Source of the DNA: Myxococcus stipitatus
GTDB lineage: Bacteria > Myxococcota > Myxococcia > Myxococcales > Myxococcaceae
Direction of reading: 5' to 3'
DNA length: 64,000 nucleotides
NCBI RefSeq assembly: GCF_037414475.1
Contig: NZ_CP147913.1
Location: 3,968,001-4,032,000 of the forward strand
The translations under genes and the position numbers were made by a program. Positions within the stretch are counted from its first letter, which is position 1, and the number at the start of each line of letters is the position of its first letter. Shown here piece after piece: positions 50,241-59,439 of the stretch. Under the pieces are notes generated by a model. The model did not search any database, was not told the DNA's origin, and saw nothing but the letters and a program-made list of their open reading frames with translations.

Positions 50241-53200
50241 ATGAACCTACTCTCGGCTTTCCTCTCCGCGACACTCTCGCGGACATGTCCATTGTCAGCA
50301 CAGATACGTTTCATCCTCCTGTCCCTGCTCCTGCTACCAGCGCTGAGCGGAGCAGCGGGCCGGCTTCAAGTCTGTAGTCCAGGCACCGACGGCAAGAACT
50401 ACATATGGGCTTGCGCGTGTGGCACGGACTCCGCTGGTCAAGACGCCTCGCTGTATTGCGACGCATTGAACCAATCATCATGCAGCGGAGGCAACTGCCT
50501 CTATCCTCCTTCCGGAAAACTCGAGGACATCGGATATTATCCATGTTGCATGACGGGGTTGTATTGCCCCGCGGGGACACCCCCAAACAGCATCATCAGT
50601 GGCACCGAGACATGCGACGAGCCATGGGCGAATTGCAAGATCGACGAAGACTGTCGTGCGTCAACATCCTACTGCAGCACGGGAAAATGCAAAGGCAGTG
50701 TTGGCGAAATCAGTAGGCCCAGTGGCGAGTACAGCTCACCCGAGACACATTGCGAAGTCACCATCACCAACGCCTGCGACGACGATGACGAAGGTGAGGA
50801 CAATGAGTGCAAGACACTGGGCGAAGCACCCCACCAGGGCGAGCCAGTCCTGCTTGGAAGTGGCGCAACCAGGCATGACGTCACAGACGTCCAACTGCCC
50901 GGCGTTCTCGGAACATTGACGTTCAAGCGGAGCTATTATTCGAATTCCGAGAAGTGGGCACTGGGGGATAGCCTGCTCAGCGCTACGGGCTCAGTGCTCC
51001 CTGCCCCTTTCGGCACCTCGCCGGCACATCCCGCTTCGCTGCTCTGGTGGCACAACTTCTACAGCTTCGTCCAGCCTCGAGCCGCAACCCCCAACAGCGA
51101 GGTATGGCACGTGAGGGAAGGCAGCGGAAAGCTCCTCGACTTCACCGGTTGCCAACGTTCTCCCTCAACCTGCTTGGCTCGCCCTGCGCCACTCTCCGGA
51201 GAGACCACTGGACGTCTCGTCTGGGAGAGCACCGGCCCGAACAGCGGCTTCTTCGTCCTACATATGCCAGGGGAGGGCAGATTCATCTACGCAGACGTCT
51301 GGACTCCGCAGGGCGGCTCCGCAAACGAGGCGCGCTACTTCCTCACTCGCATCGAGGACGCGCGTCAACTCAATCCATCAGGACAAGCCCGCGTCCTTGC
51401 CACACTGACTTATGCACCTCCACTGAATCTTAATTGTCCAGGTCTGGGCGCTGGACCGAACGCAGGGGTACCTTATCTCGCAACGGTCGAGAACATAGAA
51501 GGGAAGAGACTCCGGTTCGAGTACAAGCGTGTCGCAAGCTATCAAGCAGGGCAGCCGGAACAGTGTGTCTTGTCACGCGTGTTGGCGGAGTCATCATCGA
51601 CCTCGGCCCCATCGACCCCTCTCATCGAGTACACTTACCTGAAGAACGGAGCTGCCGCCGAGTCGGCCGGCCTCATCGAAAGTGTACTGAACCTCCAGCA
51701 AAGCGGAGCCGTAGAGAGCTACACCTATCCGAACCCGCTGACTGGCACGGGACAGTGGCAACTCCTGCAGAACAACATGGCCATTGCCACCCACTCCTCG
51801 ACCAAGGGGCGCGTCACGAGTGACTTCTCTTCCAAGCGGGGGAAGCGGGGCAGCGGCAGTCTGCTTCTTCTTCCAGATGCCCTCCCAACCCCCTGCACCA
51901 ATGACTCATCCCCCGCATGCAGGAAGACCAAGACGAACCACGCGCAGCTCTATGCTTTCGATGGCAAAGGATGGGGCAACGCGTCCAATTATCTTTCACA
52001 GTACCTCCATACCTACGACATGGAGCAGACATCATTTGCACGTCCTTGGAGAATCCGCCGCGTCACTCGCCCCTGCCCCGAGGCTGCATCCTGTAGCCAG
52101 ACAAAAGAGTTCGTCTGGCATCAGTTCAGCGATGGTCCCGCTGTCACCGTCGCCGAGAAAGACTTCAAGGACGGATGGACGGTTCGAGAGTGGGCTGGTC
52201 CTCCGGATGGTGGGGTTGGCGGCTATGCGGACCTGAAGCGGGTCCATGTGGGAGCGGAGAACCGTGATGGTGGAAGTGCGTTGGAAACCGTTGCCTTTGA
52301 ATACACAAACGCGACAGCCGGTACGGGACTCCTGGTAGGGGAGCGACTTCGAACAGAGGAAAGACAAGACTCGGTCCTCGTCCCCAGCGGCGAAGCAGTG
52401 ACGCGCTATGTCCACGACACCGCCACCAATCGGCTGAAAGCCGCGATTCGGAGTGGCTATACACAAGGCCTGACCGGAACCACCTGGGATACAGTTCCTG
52501 TCCTGAAACATGTCGGCACCTTCTACTTCACGCGACACGCCTGTTCGGGCGCATCAACGGAAGATGCGTTGGGGCGCGTTCTGGAGGTGCATGGCCCATG
52601 CTGGGTCGACAGTCCCACCGCGACTGATTGCTCCTCGTCTCTCAACGCACAAGTTCCCATCACTCAGTATCACTATTGGCCCGCGGGAACTTCGGGGTAC
52701 GACGCTCATCGACTTCAGAAGGTGGTTCGCTTCCCGAATACAGGAGGAGGGACTTCCTGCGTTGGCCAACATGGCCTCGAAACGGTCTACGCGGACTATG
52801 ACTTGTGGGGCCAACCTCGCGTTGTCACGGACGCCAATGGCGTGAGCACCACCTACACGTACGAGATGAATCGAGTCACCTCGATCTCCACGCAGGGGGC
52901 CACTTGGAACTATACCTACGACAAGGGGGCGCTCTCCTACGTGCAGTCACCTCGTGGAGACTACGAGATGCTCTGTCGACGCGACAATGGCGGCTCTGCC
53001 TCGCACTGCTCCGGCAATTGGTACGATGACATTCGCGTCCGGAGCAAGATTCCCTATCCAGGGGGCCCTGCCTACGAGTTCATTCGATACGAACGGGGCG
53101 CTGATGGCCTTCTTGGCTCAGAGACCTATCTAGGTGCGTATACAAACGGTCATATGGAGTTCCGGGCGAATTACCATCAAGCAAACCTGGATGGCATGCC

Positions 53201-56200
53201 CAGCGCTGAGCGCACAGGGGGAGGCCTTGACTTCTATCGGGGGTATTTCTTCAAGCCACGACTCTTTGATGGTGCTGAGCGGTTGGTGGGTATTGGGGCT
53301 CCCTACCTGATACCACCCTCCCTCTGCAACGGCTTGGCCCAGGATGGACGCCCTGTGTCCCCGCTTTGCTCCGCGCTCAGCTATGACCGCGCGAATCGTC
53401 TGACGGGGCTTGAGCAGTATCCGGAAATTGGAACTCGTACCGGCGGCGCGCGATCCTGCTTCTCATATGATGTCCAAGGCAACGTTCACACAGTGCGGAG
53501 TGGATGCCCGACTGCCAGCGGTGCGGTGGGGGACTGCTCCGCTTGCACTCAACCCCTTTCGGCGTATCGGCATGATGACTTCGGGAATCTCATTGACGTC
53601 ACCTTGCCTTGGTTGAGCGGAAGCGGAAGGACTCGGTTCAGCTACGACGCCACGGGGCAAGTCCGCGCGAAGCAGACTCCCCAGATGGAGCTTGGCGCGG
53701 AACACCTCGCCTATGCCTATGACGCACTGGGCAGACTCCTCTCAACAGCACGCATCGTGGGTGGCGTCACTCCAGCCACCGAACTGCTCTTCACGCTGGG
53801 ATACGACCAGTCCGCTACGCCTCATGCCAGCTGTCCCCAGCCGGCGAATACACAAGGTCGACTGCTGTTCCGAAACGATTCCTTTGGACAGACCTGGTAC
53901 TCGTACGACGGGCACGGGAGAGTCATTCGGGAGATCAGGGCACGACGCGGCACGACAGGCTCCTTCTCCTGTCCAGTGGACTCCCCGAGCAACACCCTGC
54001 ATACGACGTACAACTACTCTGCCGCGGGTGACCTGACCTCGATTGAGTACCCCTATGGGCACAAAGTCACGTACCAGTATCGGATGTATGCTGGAACGTC
54101 GATTCCCTCTGATCGAGTGGGAGCCGTCCAGGTTGCACGCTGGAACGGCACGGGCTGGACGAGCCTCGCCTCTATCTCCAACATTGAATGGCAGCCCTAC
54201 GGAGGGCTGCGTGCATACCAAATCAATCCGCCAAGCTCGACACAGCCTGTCACGGTGGATTATTTCCCCCATCTTTACACCCAGTCGCCACCCAGCTCCT
54301 GTGCAGCCGATGCCGGGGGATATCAAGGCTCGGTCGACCTGTCAGGACGCACGCGCGGCATCCTCGTCTCGTCTGGGAGTTTTGGCCTCTCAAGCGGTAC
54401 AGGGAACATCTACAAGCGCTTCTACACGTGGAAAGGGGACCAGGTCATCCGCACAGATACCTGCCTCCTGGGTGCAACAACCCCTGTCATCGAGGAGTTC
54501 ACCTATGATGGCCTCCTCCGACTCTCCAGTGCGACTCGCCCTGCTGGGAACCTCGCGGCCACAGGTGGCGCATACGAATCTCGTCGCTACACCTATGATG
54601 GACGAGGAAATCGTTTGACCGAGGAGGTCGATGGCCAGGTGCACACACTGGCCCACGGCACGGGTGGGTTCGTGGACAGGCTGGAAAGCCGGACTGGGAC
54701 TGGGGTCAATTCAGCCTTGAACCTCCAGTTCACCTATGATGCCGACGGTCGCGCCAAGGAGAAACTCGGGGCCTTTGTGAGCGGAATCGCCAGGCACAAA
54801 CTGGAGTTCAACATGGGGCCTTCGGCCAATGGCGGCAACGAGACTGTCTTCCGGTCCGTCAAAGTCAATGGCAGTACATATGAGTACTTCTATGACGCGT
54901 TCAACCGGCGGCGGCTCAAGAGATACCCGAGTACGGCTGAGGATGAGTTTTTTTACGACACGTCGAGCCACTTGCTTGTAGACCGCGGCAACCCAAGCGC
55001 TACACCACCGCAGGGCGGGTATCCCGACTTTGTCGACGACACCTATGTGTGGCTTGGGAATCGTCCGATCATGGTGGTGAGGGGACGACTGACGGCACAG
55101 ATGGAGAGAGACAGCAATCCGACAAACAGTTGTGGGCGCAATGGAGCGCCTGCGACCTGTGGAGTCTACTTCCCTGTCACGGACCTTCTAGGCAAGCCTG
55201 TCTTGATGCTGGATCAGGCCGGCAAGGTCTCTGGGACTGCAGACTACGAGCCATTTGGCCATGTCAATCGAGTCACATTGCCAGCAGAAACGCCCCATCC
55301 TTACCCGGGCAGCATGAACACCATTCTTGCAACCCTCGCGCAGGCAACAACCAGCTCTCTCGTGACAACCCGCTTCCGCGCTCAATTCGACCACGTTGAC
55401 ATCAAGGATGCCGCCGACTTCGCTTCGCTCGTTGACGTAGCCACAGGAGTGTCCCAAGGTCCAACAATCTCACAGGCGGGTGGTGGACAACTCTGGAGCC
55501 ATTGGGTCCAACCAACGACCCCTCAGCTTCGTATTGAATTCACCTCGGACGCGACGCCTGCGAGCTGCGGTGGCTGCGACCCCAACCAAGCTTCCTGTGC
55601 AATCAAGTGCGGCCCTGCGGATGGCGTCATTCTTGCGGGCTACGAATACCAGCGTCTCCAAGTCGGAGCAGAGCCATTCTGGACGCCGCTTCGCTTCCCT
55701 GGGCTGTATCATGACGAAGAAACGGATCTCTTCGAGAACTGGAACCGATATTACGACGCAAGCAATGGCAGGTATCTGCAGCCAGAGCCGATGGTACAGA
55801 ATCCGCGCTACCTGCGGGCGGTGGCCAAGGATGGGCACTCCGTGCCTGCCTACGCTTACGCGCTGAACAACCCATTGCATTTCGCCGACCCCGATGGCCT
55901 GCGCTTTATGAATCTCACTGAGCGTGAGCGCTGGGCGATAAACCGACTCCGACTGAACCCAATCATTGGACCAATGATTAGAGAGCTCGATGATTCGCGA
56001 GACATTCAGATCGGAATGCGGAGTGGACCGAGCCCGAGCGGCGCAGAAATGGAGTTCTTGCCCGGAGAGTCAGGACGTGGATGCTCAGGGAGCAGACCGG
56101 CCTTCGGCGTGGTCAAGTACGACGTGACAACGGCCAACAGGTTGGCTCAACAGTTCTGGGGCGGGAGCCTCTGGCTCGACCCGGTACTCGCTCATGAACT

Positions 56201-56324
56201 GGGACATATATATCACTTATGGAGGGGTGGTTCGGGTCTCGGTGGAAATACAGCGATTGACTGGGAGAATGCGGCAAACCCAGGTGCAACGCCTCGTCCT
56301 CCAGGATTCATGGACACCCCATGA
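50241..56324 (+). CDS. Rhs/YD-repeat protein with C-terminal HELGH metallopeptidase toxin domain
   Basis: A 2027-residue secreted Rhs protein. N-terminus: long n-region and a signal peptide (FILLSLLLLPALSGAAG), then a Cys-rich segment (CACGTDSAGQDASLYCDAL, CCMTGLYCPAG, CKIDEDC). From ~210 it has a DUF6531-like start (VQLPGVLGTLTFKRSYYSN) and many YD repeats (YDANGRLT-like). A beta-sandwich insert near 1700-1810 precedes the core PEPMVQNPRYL...YAYALNNPLHFADPDGL (ends near 1888). The last ~139 residues carry HELGHIYHLWRG (His1985-Glu-Leu-Gly-His1989) and DWENAANPG, a zincin-like toxin tip. It lies in a lower-G+C island between two lipoproteins. Confidence 0.92.
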   Translation: MNLLSAFLSATLSRTCPLSAQIRFILLSLLLLPALSGAAGRLQVCSPGTDGKNYIWACACGTDSAGQDASLYCDALNQSSCSGGNCLYPPSGKLEDIGYYPCCMTGLYCPAGTPPNSIISGTETCDEPWANCKIDEDCRASTSYCSTGKCKGSVGEISRPSGEYSSPETHCEVTITNACDDDDEGEDNECKTLGEAPHQGEPVLLGSGATRHDVTDVQLPGVLGTLTFKRSYYSNSEKWALGDSLLSATGSVLPAPFGTSPAHPASLLWWHNFYSFVQPRAATPNSEVWHVREGSGKLLDFTGCQRSPSTCLARPAPLSGETTGRLVWESTGPNSGFFVLHMPGEGRFIYADVWTPQGGSANEARYFLTRIEDARQLNPSGQARVLATLTYAPPLNLNCPGLGAGPNAGVPYLATVENIEGKRLRFEYKRVASYQAGQPEQCVLSRVLAESSSTSAPSTPLIEYTYLKNGAAAESAGLIESVLNLQQSGAVESYTYPNPLTGTGQWQLLQNNMAIATHSSTKGRVTSDFSSKRGKRGSGSLLLLPDALPTPCTNDSSPACRKTKTNHAQLYAFDGKGWGNASNYLSQYLHTYDMEQTSFARPWRIRRVTRPCPEAASCSQTKEFVWHQFSDGPAVTVAEKDFKDGWTVREWAGPPDGGVGGYADLKRVHVGAENRDGGSALETVAFEYTNATAGTGLLVGERLRTEERQDSVLVPSGEAVTRYVHDTATNRLKAAIRSGYTQGLTGTTWDTVPVLKHVGTFYFTRHACSGASTEDALGRVLEVHGPCWVDSPTATDCSSSLNAQVPITQYHYWPAGTSGYDAHRLQKVVRFPNTGGGTSCVGQHGLETVYADYDLWGQPRVVTDANGVSTTYTYEMNRVTSISTQGATWNYTYDKGALSYVQSPRGDYEMLCRRDNGGSASHCSGNWYDDIRVRSKIPYPGGPAYEFIRYERGADGLLGSETYLGAYTNGHMEFRANYHQANLDGMPSAERTGGGLDFYRGYFFKPRLFDGAERLVGIGAPYLIPPSLCNGLAQDGRPVSPLCSALSYDRANRLTGLEQYPEIGTRTGGARSCFSYDVQGNVHTVRSGCPTASGAVGDCSACTQPLSAYRHDDFGNLIDVTLPWLSGSGRTRFSYDATGQVRAKQTPQMELGAEHLAYAYDALGRLLSTARIVGGVTPATELLFTLGYDQSATPHASCPQPANTQGRLLFRNDSFGQTWYSYDGHGRVIREIRARRGTTGSFSCPVDSPSNTLHTTYNYSAAGDLTSIEYPYGHKVTYQYRMYAGTSIPSDRVGAVQVARWNGTGWTSLASISNIEWQPYGGLRAYQINPPSSTQPVTVDYFPHLYTQSPPSSCAADAGGYQGSVDLSGRTRGILVSSGSFGLSSGTGNIYKRFYTWKGDQVIRTDTCLLGATTPVIEEFTYDGLLRLSSATRPAGNLAATGGAYESRRYTYDGRGNRLTEEVDGQVHTLAHGTGGFVDRLESRTGTGVNSALNLQFTYDADGRAKEKLGAFVSGIARHKLEFNMGPSANGGNETVFRSVKVNGSTYEYFYDAFNRRRLKRYPSTAEDEFFYDTSSHLLVDRGNPSATPPQGGYPDFVDDTYVWLGNRPIMVVRGRLTAQMERDSNPTNSCGRNGAPATCGVYFPVTDLLGKPVLMLDQAGKVSGTADYEPFGHVNRVTLPAETPHPYPGSMNTILATLAQATTSSLVTTRFRAQFDHVDIKDAADFASLVDVATGVSQGPTISQAGGGQLWSHWVQPTTPQLRIEFTSDATPASCGGCDPNQASCAIKCGPADGVILAGYEYQRLQVGAEPFWTPLRFPGLYHDEETDLFENWNRYYDASNGRYLQPEPMVQNPRYLRAVAKDGHSVPAYAYALNNPLHFADPDGLRFMNLTERERWAINRLRLNPIIGPMIRELDDSRDIQIGMRSGPSPSGAEMEFLPGESGRGCSGSRPAFGVVKYDVTTANRLAQQFWGGSLWLDPVLAHELGHIYHLWRGGSGLGGNTAIDWENAANPGATPRPPGFMDTP

Positions 56325-56641
56325 CAACTCACCCAAGTGCTGTTCTGGTGGTCTTGGCGTCCGTCTTCCTGAGCACAGTCAGTTGCCAGCGCGACGCTGA
56401 CTCATTGGAGGTTTCTACTCAGTCACTCGAGCGAAGCGGAACGCCGTGCACCTCCCCTTCGGATTGCGAGAAGGGGCTCACGTGTGCCGCAGGCACCAAC
56501 TTCGCGCACGTGGATGCCGGGTTCACCTGTCAAATGGAGTGCGAACCCTCGATGAAGAGTGCATGTGCCAAAGGATGGGAGTGTGTGCTGGTGATTGACG
56601 GGCCCGGAAGTACCCTTCCCGGGCTGTGCCGCCGAAAATAG
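56321..56641 (+). CDS. Cys-rich lipoprotein B, immunity candidate
   Basis: A 106-residue lipoprotein. The signal peptide ends LASVFLSTVSC, then a Ser/Glu linker and a Cys-rich domain (PCTSPSDCEKGLTCAAGTNFAHVDAGFTCQMECEPSMKSACAKGWECV) like that of lipoprotein A before the Rhs gene. Its ATG overlaps the Rhs stop codon (ATGA), so the two are translationally coupled. A small gene directly after an Rhs toxin gene is usually the immunity gene; here the periplasmic, lipid-anchored location fits a toxin that acts outside the cytoplasm. Function is inferred from position only. Confidence 0.82.
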   Translation: MTTHPSAVLVVLASVFLSTVSCQRDADSLEVSTQSLERSGTPCTSPSDCEKGLTCAAGTNFAHVDAGFTCQMECEPSMKSACAKGWECVLVIDGPGSTLPGLCRRK

Positions 56642-56650
56642 AAGGTCGTG

Positions 56651-56680
56651 CTGTGTCGGGGAGCAAGCGAGCCGACACAG
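56651..56680 (+). terminator. Perfect 9-bp hairpin after Rhs operon (first of three)
   Basis: CTGTGTCGG (56651-56659) pairs perfectly with CCGACACAG (56672-56680), starting 9 bases after the lipoprotein B stop codon. Probable first terminator of the Rhs operon. Confidence 0.55.
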
Positions 56681-56692
56681 AACCATCACCGT

Positions 56693-56721
56693 CCGAGCCC
56701 ACTCTCTTCCTCTGGGCTCGG
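56693..56721 (+). terminator. Perfect 9-bp hairpin (second of three)
   Basis: CCGAGCCCA (56693-56701) pairs with TGGGCTCGG (56713-56721), 11-base loop. A back-up terminator in the same region. Confidence 0.5.
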
Positions 56722-56830
56722 GCGGCCTGAACAAGGGCAGGGTCGACTCCAGCGCCCAGGCGCGAAGCGAGGGAATGCGCAGGGCCCGGGCGATGTCCCT
56801 CCAGAGCGGGCCCTGCGTTGAATGCACCAC

Positions 56831-56862
56831 GCCCGTGCCGGGAGCCAACTCCCGGCACGGGC
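56831..56862. terminator. Perfect 14-bp hairpin (third of three)
   Basis: GCCCGTGCCGGGAG (56831-56844) pairs perfectly with CTCCCGGCACGGGC (56849-56862) over a CCAA tetraloop. It is close to the remnant IS and may be a terminator or part of the element's end. About 110 bases later the transposase remnant begins; the rest of 56642-56976 holds no gene. Confidence 0.5.
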
Positions 56863-56976
56863 ACCATCCCTAAGGCACCCACCTTGCAACCAGGTCCCAA
56901 CGGGAGACCTGATACCTCTCATCCAAACAGGAGGGCATGCGCATGTGTGGTTGGAGAAAAAGACAACGGCTGGAGG

Positions 56977-57650
56977 ATGCCGGACGAGTTGTGGACGAGG
57001 ATGGAGCCGTTTCTGCCCGGTCGGCCCACGCATCCGCTGGGGTGCCACAACCCGCGAGTGCCCGACAAGCTGGCCGTGGACGCAATTCTGCTGGTTCTGT
57101 GTATAGGAATGAAGTGGGGCGCCCTGGAGGCCACTGACATACGTCTCCCCTCTTCAGTCTACGGCGCTTCAGTGTATGGCTGTCCGCTGGTGTCTTCCGC
57201 GAGCTCTGGCAGCAAGGGCTGATTGCCTACGACTGCCTGGCGCGAATCAACTCGAGTTGGTTGGCAATGGATGGACCCATGGGCAAGGCCCCATTGGGTG
57301 GAGAGAAACCGGCCCGCGCCCTCCGACGGAGCGAGAATGGCCACCAAGAACGGACGGTTGACGGACTTTTCGAAGCCCCCCTCGGTCTCGTGATCGGTGC
57401 TGCAAACACGAACAACTTCAAGCTGGTGCGCACGGTACTCGAATCCACTCCAGCCTTCAGGCCCGCGCCCATTGGATCCACACGTCAGCACCGCTGGATA
57501 GACAGCGGCGATGACTACGTAGAGGTGCATAACCTGGCGGAGAAGTTCCATTTCACGTTGCACCTGCCTCAACGTGGCAACGGCGTGCTTACCGGGACGC
57601 GCACCTCTCAGAATCAAGCACACAGAGGATGGGGGAGAGTGGAAAACCAT
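56977..57650 (+). pseudogene. Decayed IS5-family transposase
   Basis: A transposase of the IS5 family broken by frameshifts. The first part (MPDELWTRMEPFLPGRPTHPLGCHNPRVPDKLAVDAILLVL) is in one frame; near 57140-57165 the frame changes, then FSVWLSAGVFRELWQQGL and MDGPMGKAPLGGEKPARAL ... PLGLVIGAANTNNFKLVRTVLES ... DSGDDYVEVHNLAE follow, and another shift occurs around 57640. In the DDE region the first Asp is kept but the Asp expected before GAN is lost (VIGAAN). So it is inactive. It lies next to the Rhs locus and suggests past mobility of this island. Confidence 0.85.
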
Positions 57651-57982
57651 ATTGGCTCAGCCATCGGCGTCGCATTTGCCCTTCTCGTCATCTGGGCACC
57701 ACTCGCGATCCATCGCTTTTTGAACTGGAGACGCAACTGGTAGCGCCGGCCCTTCGCAACGAACCACGGCGTTCGTCTCGAACTCGTGGAGACGAAATAG
57801 CTGGGCTCCCCGGAAACTATTGTCCCCGCATTGCGATAATTTTCAGGACCCGAGCTGTACGCCATGACGGACTGCGGCATCGGGCTGTGTCTCTCTGATC
57901 GGTGATGCGGCCGCTCGCGCGGGCCGGGCATGTGTCACGTGGGACCTCGACCGTCCTTGTCCGTCATGTCGTGAGGTCTGCA
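57651..57982. other. Intergenic region after IS remnant
   Basis: About 330 bases, the first ~100 probably being frameshifted transposase 3' end (WLSHRRR-like). After that I see no gene. An AT-rich GATAAT sits at 57835-57840 but lacks a convincing -35 partner. Confidence 0.5.
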
Positions 57983-59329
57983 ATGGGTGTCGGTTCCGCA
58001 GGCGGTTCGAGTCGTTCCTCCAGCAGCTCCAGCCGCTCCTCCAGCAGCCGGAGTTCGAGCAGCAGGTCCTCGAGCAGCAAGTCGTCCAGCAGCAAGGCCT
58101 CGAGCAACAAGGGCACGACCAACAAGGCGTCGAGCACCAAGGCCTCCAGCACGAAGGCGACCAACACCAAGGCCACGACCACCAAGGCCGCGACCACCAA
58201 GTCGGTGAGCCTCCCGAGCAACGTCCCCACCCCGACGCCGCGCCCCAACAAGGACACCTTCTCGGCGCGAGCCCTGAGCCCCACGTCCATGGCGTCCTCG
58301 TCCTTCGCCGCCGGACACTCGCTCGGCAAGCCGACAACTTCCTCGCGCACCTTGAGCAACACCCCCATGGGGGTGACACAGTCGTTCGCGACCCGCGTCG
58401 GGCCCCGCGACACCTTTACCTCCGTGAAGTCGAAGACCGTCGGCGTCCAGGACGTCAAGGGCGGCTACACCGCGAAGACCCGGCAGACGACTCCCACGGT
58501 CAACGCGCGCATGATGAGCAGCTCCTTCATGGACAGCGCGGACTTCTCCAAGACGCCCGCGGCCTCGCTGTCCGCCCCTCGCGTCACCACGCGCACCATC
58601 GGCGGCAAGCCCGTGGGCCCCGCCCAGTCCTTCACGCAGAATACGAACGCCCTCGGCACGCCCCGCGCCTTCCAGCGCGACTACGAGACGCTCGGCGGCC
58701 TCAGCCGCAAGGAAGAAGCCAAGGGCCCCGGCACCGTCTCCACCGGCAAGGGTGACCACGGCGGCGTCTCCTACGGCTCCTATCAATTCGCGTCCAACAA
58801 CGGCTCCGCGAAGGCCTTCGTCAACTCGCTCAAGACCACCCACCCGAGCTACCACGCAGCCCTGGACGGCCTGACGCCCGGCACGAAGGCGTTCTCCAAG
58901 GCCTGGAAGGACCTGGCCGCGCAGGACCCCAAGGGCTTCGACAAGGCCCAGCACGACTACATCCAGCGCACGCACTACAACATCAGCGCCTCCGAGGTCC
59001 GCAACAACACCGGCCTCGACCTGAACACGCGCTCGCAGGCCCTGCGCGACGTCGCCTGGTCCGCCTCCGTGCAGCACGGCAAGAAGGCCGTCGACTCCAT
59101 CATCAGCGCCGCGCTCAAGGGCCGCCACCCCTCCACCGTGAGCGACGCGGACCTCATCAGCGGCATCTACGCGGAGCGCGGCCGCCTCAACAAGAACGGC
59201 GAGCTTGCACACTTCTCCAGCAGCTCCAAGAGCGTCCAGGCAGGCATCAAGGCCCGCTACGCCCGCGAGAGCCAGGCCGCCCTGGACCGCCTCGCGCGCG
59301 AGTTCTCCGGCGCCACGCGCAACGACTGA
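57983..59329 (+). CDS. Lysozyme-like protein with Ser/Lys/Thr-rich N-terminus
   Basis: A 448-residue protein. Residues 1-75 are a low-complexity run of Ser with Arg, then Ser/Lys/Thr/Asn (SSSSKASSNKGTTNKASSTKA), encoded by repeated AGC/TCG codons. A Thr/Ser/Pro linker follows. The C-terminal ~210 residues contain GPGTVSTGKGDHGGVSYGSYQFASNNG, FDKAQHDYIQRTHYNISASEV and DVAWSASVQHGKKAV, the pattern of lysozyme-like domains known from phage-tail and VgrG-related proteins, suggesting peptidoglycan cleavage. There is no signal peptide, so release would need a non-Sec route. Start ATG follows GTGAGGTCTGCA. It neighbours the island but has normal G+C. Confidence 0.82.
   Translation: MGVGSAGGSSRSSSSSSRSSSSRSSSSRSSSSKSSSSKASSNKGTTNKASSTKASSTKATNTKATTTKAATTKSVSLPSNVPTPTPRPNKDTFSARALSPTSMASSSFAAGHSLGKPTTSSRTLSNTPMGVTQSFATRVGPRDTFTSVKSKTVGVQDVKGGYTAKTRQTTPTVNARMMSSSFMDSADFSKTPAASLSAPRVTTRTIGGKPVGPAQSFTQNTNALGTPRAFQRDYETLGGLSRKEEAKGPGTVSTGKGDHGGVSYGSYQFASNNGSAKAFVNSLKTTHPSYHAALDGLTPGTKAFSKAWKDLAAQDPKGFDKAQHDYIQRTHYNISASEVRNNTGLDLNTRSQALRDVAWSASVQHGKKAVDSIISAALKGRHPSTVSDADLISGIYAERGRLNKNGELAHFSSSSKSVQAGIKARYARESQAALDRLAREFSGATRND
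58013..58210 (+). repeat. Low-complexity Ser/Lys/Thr codon repeat
   Basis: An imperfect short tandem repeat within the lysozyme-like gene, built from TCGAGCAGC- and ACCAAGGCG-type units. It encodes the disordered basic N-terminus and probably varies in length between strains. Confidence 0.75.
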
Positions 59330-59439
59330 GCCCCTCGGGGGACTGAATCCCCAGGGCTCCCCGAAGAAGCTGTCGCCTTCCCGCCAACCCATCCACTCTC
59401 CGGTTGGCGGAGGCCCCCTCGGCGTGGACACTGCGCGCC

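Noticed and set aside
50241-56324. CRISPR-like repeats or phage features in the low-G+C island
   Set aside because: The recurring motifs are Rhs YD repeats in coding sequence; no regularly spaced direct repeats, no integrase and no phage structural genes are seen.
57935-59431. Minus-strand open frame opposite the lysozyme-like gene
   Set aside because: Low-complexity Gly/Arg/Ala translation, shadow of the Ser/Lys/Thr repeats.
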